Assembly: GCF_040436345.1 (NCBI RefSeq)
Contig: NC_133236.1
Location: 12,516,443-12,580,442, forward strand
DNA: 64,000 nucleotides
From: Pagrus major
Lineage: Eukaryota; Chordata; Actinopteri; Spariformes; Sparidae
Reading direction: 5' to 3'
Position 1 is the first letter of the stretch, and each line of letters opens with the position of its first letter. Positions 25,461-35,815 of the stretch are shown piece by piece. The translations under genes and the position numbers were made by a program. Under the pieces are notes generated by a model that worked only from the letters and a program-made list of their open reading frames with translations, had not been told where the DNA came from and did not search any database.

Positions 25461-26960
25461 ATGTTGAAAAGCCCTTATATTCTTTAGCAAAGCACCGTAT
25501 CCAACTGAAGGACCATAGCGTGTGGAGCCACTGAAGTCCTGAAAGATTTTTTTTTTTTTTTAATTTTAAATCTCATATGCGCAAATTAAGGCCGTTTAGC
25601 TAAAATCACATTTCCTTAAAGCTAAGATTACATCTTAAGTTTATGATGGTACAACACCATAAAGCAGAAATTCCTCATTTAAAAAAGCAGAACCATCAAA
25701 TGTTTAGCATTTTGCTAGAGGAACTACTTTCATGATTTATAGGTTATTAGAAGCTGGCTCACAAGATAATATTTTGTGTGCGCAGGAATAAAAACTTAAG
25801 CCTCACTCTCATTCCATAATAGTGATGAAGGACCATAGAAGTTAATTGTTGACCTTTGAAACTAGTTTGACAAAAAATAAATCTTAACTGAAGGTCTTTT
25901 TTTTTTTAACAAACGTCTCACACAGTTAATTTAACATCAATCTAAAAGCACACAAGGGGACCTTGAGTAAAGTTTGTTTGTTTTTTGTCAAACATGACCA
26001 GTACTTCCACCTCTTCAGTACTGGATCTGCAGTACCAGTTTAAACTGCACCACCAACAGATGAGAAATGTAACAGCAGCATCTATTAGACCTGCAGGGTC
26101 TGTCCAATATAATGTAGATTCAATTCCTTTTAGATTCTTCACATTTGAAATATAAACTGTTCAACCCGAAAGGTAGGTTTAAAAATAAAAAACTACAGGT
26201 TGTGTAAGTTTTCAAATACATCAGTTTTTGTTTTTTTGCCCTATAGGTCAACACATCTACACATCTCATATACTAAGAAAATCTGCAGATCTAAAAATGC
26301 TGAGGCTGTTTTTTCTTAAAAGTGACACACATCTGTTTGTTTGGCTTCCTGACTACTTTTGGAGGATCTGCGGTTTTGTAGAGAAAGTGCTAAGTGTGCT
26401 ATGGTTCTAAGGGCGTTACAAGCCAGTTTCACGAGGTGCTTTGCATGTACAATAAAACAATATATTAATGTCATTACACTCAATTTTGAGGTTATTTCTG
26501 TAATTTAGTTCATTTACTTCAATTGCCAAGATGTTATGTTTCTTTTCTCCAATGTTTCAAATCAGAATCATAGTACCAAGACAATTGTTTTATGATGATA
26601 AATCAGCTATTCACATAATGGTGGCAGCAAATGTTCTACATACTGTATCTATAGCAGTAAATCTAGGTGTAGGTAATCAGGCATTTATATATTATAAAGG
26701 ATCTGATCATGGGCTGCTTTAAGGGGGAAAGGGATATTGCCATGTCTTGACAATTGTCTCCTGAATATCTAGAATGTAGCTTTGTTATTATTATGACTAC
26801 ATGTGCTGATATTTAGAATTAAAACAATTTTTGTCCCTTGATTTTGTTTCTCTTCTACATTTAAATATATTCATGTCAATGGCCAAATAATAATAATTTA
26901 AAATACTTCAGTCAAACTTATATGATTGTAGTTCTATGGCCATGACGAGATTGGGATAAA
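25461..26960. other. Intergenic gap, no gene seen
   Basis: AT-rich, with poly-A/T runs near 25550 and 25898. Open frames of 60-66 codons have no recognisable similarity or splice context. Nothing else found. Confidence 0.5.
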
Positions 26961-26967
26961 GGTATTT

Positions 26968-27040
26968 TGGAGGATGCGGGCATCGATCCCGCTACCTCTC
27001 GCATGCTAAGCGAGCGCTCTACCATTTGAGCTAATCCCCC
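26968..27040 (-). tRNA. tRNA-Ala (AGC), copy 1
   Basis: Minus-strand 73-nt cloverleaf: acceptor GGGGGAT pairs with ATCCTCC (one G-U). The A box is TTAGCTCAAATGG, the anticodon loop CTTAGCATG gives AGC, and the T arm is GCGGGATCGATGCCCGC, with discriminator A. It matches the standard vertebrate tRNA-Ala. Unlike copies 2 and 3 no run of four T follows on its 3' side within about 40 nt, so termination may be inefficient. Confidence 0.93.
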
Positions 27041-27184
27041 TTGCAAGTCAGTGAGTGTTGACGTCATCAAATTCGGGGAAATCCGGAGTGTTTTTACATT
27101 ATTACATTATAATTACATTATATTGTTAAGTAAAGCCGCTGATGGTGAAACCCAGCCAATAACAGCAACTAAGCCACATTATAG

Positions 27185-27370
27185 CCAGTGGTGGAAGAGG
27201 TATTCAGATCATTTATTTAAGTAAAAGTACCTTGCTATCAGTAGCTAAATGTAGTTAAAGTATTAAAGTAAAAGTACTGGTTTGGCCCGACTTACTGATA
27301 TATGATAATACATTATATAATACGATTATTAATACTGAAGTAGAGTCGAGTAGAGTACCTCTAAATTCTA
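27185..27370. repeat. Teleost interspersed repeat (CAGTGGTGGAAGAGGTATTCAG type)
   Basis: AGTGGTGGAAGAGGTATTC, then TTTAAGTAAAAGTACC and AAGTAAAAGTACTGG. This is the widespread fish repeat with AAGTAAAAGTAC blocks. Related sequence lies at 35590-35680 and 45190-45360. Confidence 0.6.
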
Positions 27371-27548
27371 CTTTAGTATTTGTCTTTTTTAAGACCATAA
27401 ATCACAAGAATCATAAGTATTCAGTTACACGAACCAGAGCGTGCTTAACAGTGTATTTTCTAAGTAAAATTTTAAATGACACGTCTTTTATTTTATTGTC
27501 AATGCAACACTTGTGTGATACTGTACACCTGGTAAATGTGTCCACTGT

Positions 27549-28614
<1,066 letters not shown>

Positions 28615-28716
28615 TTGCGTGTAAATAGGAAAAACAAACTTGGGTCACATCAGTGTGATTGGTTGTGTTTTTGAAAGTGCAAATGTGTTGTTATGAAGGA
28701 CGAAAAGTAAATGATT

Positions 28717-28789
28717 TGGAGGATGCGGGCATCGATCCCGCTACCTCTCGCATGCTAAGCGAGCGCTCTACCATTTGAGCTAATCCCCC
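28717..28789 (-). tRNA. tRNA-Ala (AGC), copy 2
   Basis: Same 73-nt sequence as the copies at 26968 and 29389, in unrelated flanks. On its 3' side (minus strand) a TTTT run follows within about 15 nt as a Pol III terminator. Confidence 0.94.
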
Positions 28790-29388
28790 ACGATGCTCCG
28801 CGGAGGAGGACGCCAGCTTATAAAATGAAATACAGAGAAAACATGATTTTTGTGTTTACAAACTTTGCTTTCACGATTCTCAGTCAAAACTCGAATCTGC
28901 TTTCTCGTAACTTATCATGTTTTTGTGCACTGATTTTGTGTCTGGATCTTGTTATTCTCGCATTACTCAAACGTACAGGAATAAAATTAAAAACTCACCA
29001 CGTGTGAAGAAACCATCTTGGAGTGACACCGCATTTGATAAACCAGGGAAATGATATCCGGGTTGATTCGGGCTCAAAATGGATTTGTGGTTTTTTTTCC
29101 ATAACTGAGGAAAATAAGGTCCTAAGAACACTGTTTGAAGCTAGAAAGGTGGCAGGGTCCGCCACATATAAACAAAGTAAAACAGTATGAAATGGTGTTG
29201 TCCTTTAAGGTCAGTTTGTTTATTCAGTCAAGTAAAGAGTTTGATTTGTTTGTTTAGGCATAAAAAATCAGTCTGTGGATACCTTTCTCCTCTGATCCCA
29301 AAACTACATGGTACACCTTTTAAAAAATGAGACAAATTGACAAGAAGAAAGGAAAGGAAAGGAAAAAAATAGACGGAAAACGAAAAGT

Positions 29389-29461
29389 TGGAGGATGCGG
29401 GCATCGATCCCGCTACCTCTCGCATGCTAAGCGAGCGCTCTACCATTTGAGCTAATCCCCC
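29389..29461 (-). tRNA. tRNA-Ala (AGC), copy 3
   Basis: Same tRNA sequence as the two copies upstream. TTTTCGTTTT follows on the 3' side within 5 nt, a good terminator. Confidence 0.94.
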
Positions 29462-29626
29462 TTACTGCCACAACCTCTATGACGTCAGTTTATCTAGATA
29501 TAAAGAGGTGAAATCTTGGCGCTGTAGACTATTCCGTAAATGGGAAAACATTGATAAAGCACGAGTGTCTCAAAGATATAGCCTACAGTCAGCTGCCTTG
29601 AGGAAATCAGATTACATCCATAGATA

Positions 29627-29689
29627 CAGATAGAGACCACGTAATCACAGAGATTTGAGGAGAGAAGTAACCACTGAGCTAAGCCAGTG
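29627..29689 (-). repeat. tRNA-like 5S-associated element, partial
   Basis: Minus-strand partial copy of the element defined at 31962-32057. It has the A-box end (CACTGGCTTAGCTCAGTGG on the minus strand) but has lost the B-box-like end. No adjacent 5S gene. Confidence 0.6.
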
Positions 29690-29918
29690 TCAGCCATGTT
29701 GAACACGGAAATAAACCTTTTAAAGCTGCTGGGCGCTGTCCAGTGTTTTCTCTCGCTTTGATTCCAAACTACACCACAGATTAGGAAACATTTACATGAA
29801 TGTCTTCTTTAAGTGCATACAATCGCTGTAAAGTCGTTATTTAACACAACATTCTCATTAGTACCTTCAACGCAGAGAAGAGCAGCTTTAAAAGGTTTAT
29901 TTCCGTCTCTTACCTTCG

Positions 29919-30013
29919 CACTGGCTTAGCTCAGTGGTTACTTCTCTCCTCAAATCTATTTGATTACGTGGTCTCTATCCCGCCCGGGATCAAACCACGG
30001 GCGCTGTCCAGTG
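29919..30013 (+). repeat. tRNA-like 5S-associated element, most diverged full copy
   Basis: 95 nt from CACTGG to CCAGTG followed by TTTTCTT. It differs from the other copies in the middle (CTATTTGATTACGTGG and a CCCGCCCGGG stretch) and lies 157 bp, not 60 bp, before its 5S gene. Confidence 0.7.
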
Positions 30014-30170
30014 TTTTCTTAAACACATTACTGTTCAACATGTATAATTACTCTTTTTGTCTCAAAAGTTGTTCAACTATGCTAATGTATCTATATGCAT
30101 AGATATACACAAATGTTTATGACGGAGCTGTTGAACGTGTAGAAATACTGCATTTGTCACTGCTTCTCTC

Positions 30171-30290
30171 GCTTACGGCCATACCACTCTGAACACGCCC
30201 GATCTCGTCCGATCTCGGAAGCTAAGCAGGGTCGGGCCTGGTTAGTACTTGGATGGGAGACCGCCTGGGAATACCAGGTGCTGTAAGCTT
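30171..30290 (+). rRNA. 5S rRNA copy 1 (canonical length)
   Basis: 120 nt from GCTTACGGCC to GTAAGCTT, followed by TTTT. Internal control regions are complete (A box AGCTAAGCAGGGTCG, C box GGATGGGAGACCGCC). The only canonical 5S in this cluster without a tail-to-tail partner. Confidence 0.93.
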
Positions 30291-30519
30291 TTTACTTCTC
30301 TGCATAAAGCAAGGTATGCAGTCAATTATTCAAATAATAATAATATATTATTTTTATATTTTAACTATTTAGCATAGTTGACATGTTGGCAACACGTTTT
30401 GGGGAATTTCAGTGTTTGCTTCATCTTATAGAAGACATTGAGTGAGTACTCAGATAAAGCACAAGTACCTCACAATCTTTTTGAAGTACAGCGGGCTACC
30501 CTGAGGAAAAATACGTTCT

Positions 30520-30700
30520 ATTAAACCTTTACAGGTGAAAATAATTTCATACTTTTTATTCACAAATAATTATAACATGAGCACAGAAAGAAATAACTGA
30601 ATGGGTAAATTATTAAACATCAACAGGCCACCATTAAAGGTGGCAAGTGATAACTACACGGTGAGCTCCGGTGTTGTGCCAGAAAACCAATTTGGTGCCC
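30520..30700 (+). repeat. Copy of the tRNA-Asp 5' flanking block
   Basis: TATTCACAAATAATTAT, GGGTAAATTATTAAACATC, GGCCACCATTAAAGGTGG and a diverged GAGCTCCG repeat the flank seen at 33905-34020, 37785-37900 and 41915-42020. Here no tRNA-Asp follows. Confidence 0.7.
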
Positions 30701-31450
30701 TAGGCAAGATTTTAGCTGGCGCCCCCCCTGCAACACAGTCAATTTCACAATCAATTTTCATACACTCACACAGAAACTGCATGTATGTATTCAAGATTTT
30801 ATTTCTTTTAAGTCAAAAATATCACACCAAATAAAAACTGAAGAAAGAAACAAGTGATCAATGAAAAATACAATATAAATAAGGTAGTGCACAAACACAT
30901 TAAAGAATACTGTCACTCTGGTGTGCTGAGGTAGAGGGGACAGGAGCACCTGATGCTGTGTCACTGGGTGTGGTGTTGAAATATTTTAAAAGTGCATCTG
31001 AGAGAGAAGAGAAGTATATGTGACCACTGGATGTTACATTTTAATAAAAAACAGATGCTTGGTGTGTGCTATACATAAGACTAATATAGACTAATAATGA
31101 AAATACATGAGATTCATTCAACTTTATCATCATTGCAATGCAATTCAGTCTAACCAGAGTGCAAAAAGCAGTAAAGTGCAGTGAAATTAATATATATATG
31201 TAGCCTATGAATGATATGGGAAAGCTAAGGTATGGAGTATTAACAGTAATACACTTTAACTGCACTTTAACACTGATGTAAACTTTAACAAACATAAACT
31301 GTGACACAATAAACCAAAGGCTTACAACTACCCAATTACTTATAAAGGGGATGGAAAACTAATGGCATTTTAACTGACATACAGGCAGGGAAACACAGCC
31401 AACAGGTTGAAATAACACCTTTCTCTTGGTCTTTGGGTCACGGTTGGGTC
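30690..31450. repeat. Probable dispersed repeat (GGTGCCCTAGGCAAGATTTT type)
   Basis: Starts with TTTGGTGCCCTAGGCAAG and GCGCCCCCC, a sequence I recall as abundant in fish genomes as the end of a DNA element. It interrupts the duplicated tRNA-Asp flank. The far end is not resolved; the stretch holds no gene. Confidence 0.4.
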
Positions 31451-31669
31451 GGATTCAGTCACAATATTAGATGTATATATTAAACGTTTAGGCCTTTGTG
31501 TTGTTAACCCCTACTTCCTTTTGGTGTGACAATTTTTACTCTTTCTGACATTTGAGAACAGTGAAATAACCATAAATTACACGATCTTAACTGAAATTAC
31601 TCAAAATGTCCCAAAACATTTTTTATCAGCATTGCTGCTCCTGATTTTAGCATGTCAGAGCTGCAGTGA

Positions 31670-31961
31670 GTCAAATTTGACCCATATGTATTGAAATTAA
31701 TTTCACTGTAGGTGCACCAGAGGGGGTAAAATCAAGGAAAGTGGTGATTGTAATTACAAAGACACCTTTCTGGCTAACCTTCCCGATTCCTACACATACA
31801 CATATACACTGACCAACATGTCACCTGGAAACATTTACACGAATGTCTTCTTTTAGAGCATAAAAGCGCTGTAAAGTCGTTTTTCAACACAAGATTGTCA
31901 TCAGTAGCTTCAGCGCAGAGAAGAGCAGCTGTAAAAGCATTAATTCCCTGTTATTCATGTG
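31670..31961 (+). repeat. Left flank of 5S block 1, duplicated at 42160-42445
   Basis: TTTGACCCATATGTATTG, CACCTTTCTGGCTAACC and AACATTTACACGAATG occur here and, in the same order and orientation, at 42160-42445. This marks blocks 1 and 3 as direct duplicates. Confidence 0.85.
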
Positions 31962-32057
31962 CACTGGCTTAGCTCAGTGGTTACTTCTCTCCTCAAATCT
32001 CTGTGATTTCGCGGTCTCCATCCCTCCCCGGGATCAAACCACGGGCGCTGTCCAGTG
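31962..32057 (+). repeat. tRNA-like 5S-associated element (type copy)
   Basis: 96 nt bounded by CACTGG and CCAGTG, which can pair as an acceptor-like stem, and followed at once by TTTTCTT. A perfect A-box match TAGCTCAGTGG starts near position 9, and CCCCGGGATCAAACCACGGG near the 3' end resembles a degenerate T arm/B box. The opposite strand carries GGTTTGATCCC, a better B-box match, and GGATGGAGACCGC, close to the 5S C box. It lies exactly 60 bp upstream of a 5S copy. No anticodon can be assigned. Whether it is transcribed is unknown. Confidence 0.7.
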
Positions 32058-32117
32058 TTTTCTTCAGCACATGACCGTTCAACATGTACAAATACTATAT
32101 TTGTCACTGATTTTCTC

Positions 32118-32218
32118 GCTTACGGCCATACCACTCTGAACACGCCCGATCTCGGAAGCTCGGCCCTGGTTAGTACTTGGATGGGAGACCGCCTGGGAAT
32201 ACCAGGTGCTGTAAGCTT
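32118..32218 (+). pseudogene. 5S rRNA copy 2, 101 nt, A box deleted
   Basis: Starts and ends like 5S but lacks 19 nt in two places: 10 nt of the CGATCTCGTC repeat and 9 nt of AAGCAGGGT in the A box. Loss of part of the internal control region should abolish TFIIIA-dependent transcription. Identical deletions occur at 39568-39668 and 42904-43004. Confidence 0.88.
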
Positions 32219-32368
32219 TTTTACTTCTCTGCATAAAGCAAGGTGTGCAGTCAACATGCACACATTTACACTTTTGATGCAAATATATGAAAAATGAGCA
32301 AAATACAACCATGTTTCTCAGACAAGCTGCTCTGTTGTTCAAAGCTGTCTCCGCTGAAGAAGGAGCAG

Positions 32369-32384
32369 CAGCGCCCTCTGCTGT
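32369..32384 (-). promoter_or_regulatory. CTCF-like motif in 5S pair 1 spacer
   Basis: Minus strand ACAGCAGAGGGCGCTG, a close match to the CTCF core (CCASYAGRGGGCRS), between two convergent 5S copies. Confidence 0.45.
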
Positions 32385-32401
32385 CTGTACGGAGAAGTAA
32401 A

Positions 32402-32521
32402 AAGCTTACAGCACCTGGTATTCCCAGGCGGTCTCCCATCCAAGTACTAACCAGGCCCGACCCTGCTTAGCTTCCGAGATCGGACGAGATCGGGCGTGTT
32501 CAGAGTGGTATGGCCGTAAGC
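32402..32521 (-). rRNA. 5S rRNA copy 3 (canonical length)
   Basis: Full 120-nt 5S on the minus strand with intact A and C boxes and a T-run after it. Tail-to-tail partner of the copy at 32118; element copy 60 bp upstream. Confidence 0.93.
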
Positions 32522-32581
32522 GAGAAAATCAGTGACAAATATAGTATTTGTACATGTTGAACGGCCATGTGCTGAAGAAAA

Positions 32582-32677
32582 CACTGGACAGCGCCCGTGG
32601 TTTGATCCCGGGGAGGGATGGAGACCGCGAAATCACAGAGATTTGAGGAGAGAAGTAACCACTGAGCTAAGCCAGTG
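32582..32677 (-). repeat. tRNA-like 5S-associated element
   Basis: 96-nt full copy, minus strand, 60 bp upstream of the 5S at 32402-32521. Confidence 0.7.
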
Positions 32678-33145
32678 CACATGAATAACAGGGAATTAAT
32701 GCTTTTACAGCTGCTCTTCTGAAGCAGAAGGTACTGATGACAATCCTGTGTTGAAAAACGACTTTACAGAGCTTTTGGCCCAAGTCTCGCGCCATTTTTT
32801 GTATGATTGTGAAGTCCAAATGTGTTTTTAAAAAATTAAATGAGTTTTGACTGTAGCGGTTGAATGAAACTACATTTCCTCAGGGTAGCCCACATTACTA
32901 GTCAGACTCATGTTTATAACAGCAGTTTCTCTTCAGCTGTGCTGCTCTGGTATATCTCACTGGTTACTTCGAACAATAATGGCTTTGATTCCAAACTGCA
33001 CCACAGATTAAGAAACATTTACATGCATGTCTTCTGTAAGAGCACAAAAGCTCTGTAAAGTCGTTTTTCAACACAGGATTGTCATCAGTACCTTCAGCGC
33101 AGAGAAGAGCAGCTGTGAAAGCATTAATTCCCTGTTATTCATGCG

Positions 33146-33241
33146 CACTGGCTTAGCTCAGTGGTTACTTCTCTCCTCAAATCTCTGTGATTTCGCGGTC
33201 TCCATCCCTCCCCGGGATCAAACCACGGGCGCTGTCCAGTG
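33146..33241 (+). repeat. tRNA-like 5S-associated element
   Basis: 96-nt full copy, 60 bp upstream of the 5S copy at 33302. It mirrors the element at 38555-38650. Confidence 0.7.
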
Positions 33242-33301
33242 TTTTCTTCAGCACATGACCGTTCAACATGTACAAATACTATATTTGTCACTGATTTTCT
33301 C

Positions 33302-33431
33302 GCTTACGGCCATACCACTCTGAACACGCCCGATCTCGTCCGATCTCGTCCGATCTCGGAAGCTAAGCAGGGTCGGGCCTGGTTAGTACTTGGATGGGAG
33401 ACCGCCTGGGAATACCAGGTGCTGTAAGCTT
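33302..33431 (+). pseudogene. 5S rRNA copy 4, 130 nt, internal 10-nt expansion
   Basis: Contains three instead of two consecutive CCGATCTCG(T) units, so it is 10 nt longer than canonical. A, intermediate and C boxes are intact, but A-box distance from the start is shifted by 10 nt. Could still be transcribed; the RNA would have an enlarged helix/loop region. Confidence 0.8.
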
Positions 33432-33447
33432 TTACTTCTCCGTACAG

Positions 33448-33463
33448 ACAGCAGAGGGCGCTG
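33448..33463 (+). promoter_or_regulatory. CTCF-like motif in 5S pair 2 spacer
   Basis: ACAGCAGAGGGCGCTG on the plus strand between convergent 5S copies 4 and 5. Confidence 0.45.
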
Positions 33464-33612
33464 CTGCTCCCTCTTCAGCGGAGACAGCTTTGAACAACAG
33501 AGCAGCTTGTCTGAGAAACATGGTTGTATTTTGCTCATTTTTCATATATTTGCATCAAAAGTGTAAATGTGTGCATGTTGACTGCACACCTTGCTTTATG
33601 CAGAGAAGTAAA

Positions 33613-33732
33613 AAGCTTACAGCACCTGGTATTCCCAGGCGGTCTCCCATCCAAGTACTAACCAGGCCCGACCCTGCTTAGCTTCCGAGATCGGACGAGA
33701 TCGGGCGTGTTCAGAGTGGTATGGCCGTAAGC
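33613..33732 (-). rRNA. 5S rRNA copy 5 (canonical length)
   Basis: Intact 120-nt 5S, minus strand. Its upstream flank is not the tRNA-like element but an alternative one (CATGTCCAACAGCTCCGTCATGATC) that is shared with the 5S copies at 30171 and 38073. Confidence 0.93.
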
Positions 33733-34093
33733 GAGGGATACAGAGACAAATACAGTATTTATACATGTCCAACAGCTCCGTCATGATCATTTGTGTATAT
33801 TTATGCACATAGAAACATTAGTATTGTTGAACAAGTTTTGGGGAATGCTAGTGTTTTCACAGTGGGGGTACATGTCAGTGTTGGTGTCATCTTACAGAAG
33901 ACATTATTCACAAATAATTATCACATAAGCACAGAAAAAAATAATCGAATGGGTAAATAATTAAACATCAACAGGCCACCATTAAAGGTGGCAAGTGATA
34001 ATTACACGGAGAGCTCCGAATAACACCAAGCAGTTACGGATAAAAAAGAGCCCACAGATTTCAGTGACGTGGTCAGTTTATTGTCTACGTCAT

Positions 34094-34165
34094 TCCTCGT
34101 TAGTATAGTGGACAGTATCTCCGCCTGTCACGCGGAAGACCGGGGTTCGATTCCCCGACGGGGAG
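34094..34165 (+). tRNA. tRNA-Asp (GTC), copy 1
   Basis: 72-nt cloverleaf: TCCTCGT acceptor pairs with ACGGGGA. D arm is TTAGTATAGTGG, anticodon loop CTGTCAC, T arm CCGGGGTTCGATTCCCCG, discriminator G. TTTCTTTT follows as terminator. Relative to the common vertebrate sequence the anticodon stem has a paired C-G to T-A change (CTCCGC with GCGGAA), so folding is kept. Confidence 0.94.
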
Positions 34166-34322
34166 TTTCTTTTCCTCTTGTCTCATGTGGTACTTTCAGG
34201 AGTGTCTTCTCTTTCCTTTTGTCAATAGATTTCGAAAAATATACAAATTTCAGACAAGTTGCTCTGTTGTTCAAGGCTGTCTCCACTGAATCGCCCTCTG
34301 CTGTCTGTACAGAGAAGTGAAA

Positions 34323-34350
34323 AAGCTTACAGCACCTGGTATTCCCAGGC
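34323..34350 (-). pseudogene. 5S rRNA 3'-end fragment fused to tRNA-like element
   Basis: Only the last 28 nt of a minus-strand 5S (AAGCTTACAGC...CCCAGGC) remain. The sequence continues directly into the inner part of the tRNA-like element, so the rest of 5S, the 60-bp spacer and part of the element were lost in one event. Confidence 0.8.
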
Positions 34351-34402
34351 CGCGAAATCACAAAGATTTGAGGAGAGAAGTAACCACTGAGCTAAGCCAG
34401 TG
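34351..34402 (-). repeat. tRNA-like 5S-associated element, partial
   Basis: A-box half of the element, minus strand (CGCGAAATCAC to AGCCAGTG), joined to a 5S fragment on its left. Confidence 0.65.
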
Positions 34403-35289
34403 TGCATGAATAATGTGGAAATATACCTTTTAAAGCTGCTCTTCTCTGCATAAAACGAAAAACGACTTTACAACGCTTTTATGCTCTTAAAGAAGACATT
34501 CATGTAAATGTTTGTGATGTACTCAGGTGAAGCAGAAGTACCTCAAAGCTGTACTAAAGTAATGGAGGCTACCCTGAGGAAATGTAGTTTCATTCAACCG
34601 CTACAGTCAAAACTCATTTCATTTTTTAAAAACACATTTGGACTTCACAATCATACAATAAATTCATAATTTTGAGACAAAGGTACTTTACCTGAGTTCT
34701 CCCATTTACAGAGTGGACTGCAGCAATCACACTCACGTTCATAAAACACATTTCTCTCCAGTATCTCTGCACTGGTCTATCTCAGTGGGTGCTTCATCAC
34801 TAGTTTTATTAACAAATAACAGCTCTATATCCCACCATGGGCGCTCTCCGGGGTTTTCTGTCCCTCTGAGTTCAAACTGCATCACAAAATTAGAACAGTG
34901 ACTTCTTAAAGAGGATAAAAACACTGTAAAGTAGTATCTCCACAACTGCCTCGCATCAAGATTTACAGAGAAGACAACAGCTACCTTGAAAATGTGTACT
35001 TCTGTTTTTTACAGGTTAATAATTCACTCCATATCTTGACACTGTTGTATCACTAATGTAAGTGCTGTGATACCATTATTACACTAAAAAGCCAGAAGAG
35101 CGGTCATGACAACCACATCAGACAAACCTTTAAGACAGAGACTGTGTTCCTATTTTTGTGTCTTTGGTCTTTATTGTGAAAATAGGGTTGAAATTGTCAA
35201 AAGTCCACAATTCTTTATTTCACAGTTAGTAGCACAGTACTTTGTTTTACAATCAGAACTCAACACATCCTTCTATATCATAGAATAAA

Positions 35290-35410
35290 CTTTTTTTTTT
35301 CAAATATTTTTATTGAAAAGTTCAAGATACTTCCAATTACAGGGATACAATTAACCTTTTCTTTTTTCTTTTATACATATATGCATATGTAAACAGTCAC
35401 ATATACACAT
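35290..35410 (-). repeat. Possible L1-like LINE 3' tail
   Basis: CTTTTTTTTTTTCAAATATTTTTATTG reads on the minus strand as CAATAAAAATATTTG followed by poly-A, a common fish LINE 3' end. Weak evidence. Confidence 0.3.
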
Positions 35411-35815
35411 AAGAATAAACTTAAATCATGATGACGATTTTGCTGTTTAAAATTATTCAACACATAATAAGTTACATGTTATTTGCAAAAATAGGTGCTA
35501 ATATTTTTAGTCACAAGATGAAGAAATTTCAAAAGTGAAATATTGATGCGTCACTTTTACAAATGTGAAGTAGTGTCCATATGTTATAAAAAAAAATGTG
35601 TGACACTTACTCAAGTCCTCTATTTAAGTAATATTTTGAAGTACTCAGATTTAAGTACTCCCATTTACTGCCATTTTATAGGACCTACTTTTTGTTTGTG
35701 TGTGTTTGAGAGAGAGTTTCTTCAGTCTTATGAAAAAGCGGAAAAAACAACAGTCAAAGTACCACCTTACCACTACTTCACTTTCGACTTCCCAATGAGG
35801 AAGCTGTGGGATTTT

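Larger units (their letters stand above)
31830..34198. repeat. Left arm of large inverted repeat
   Basis: This arm mirrors 37610-39960. In order outward to inward: element, 5S(+) with 19-nt deletion, 5S(-), element, element, 5S(+), 5S(-), tRNA-Asp(+). Each has its partner in opposite orientation in the other arm, at distances equal to within some tens of bases. Arm length is about 2.4 kb. Ends were set where the mirrored sequence stops matching. Confidence 0.85.

Noticed and set aside
30171-30290. 5S copies interpreted as a 5S-derived SINE3
   Set aside because: Copies keep the full 120-nt gene ending in a T-run, with no SINE body or LINE-like tail after it, and share long flanking duplications; they are gene copies, not retroposed SINEs.
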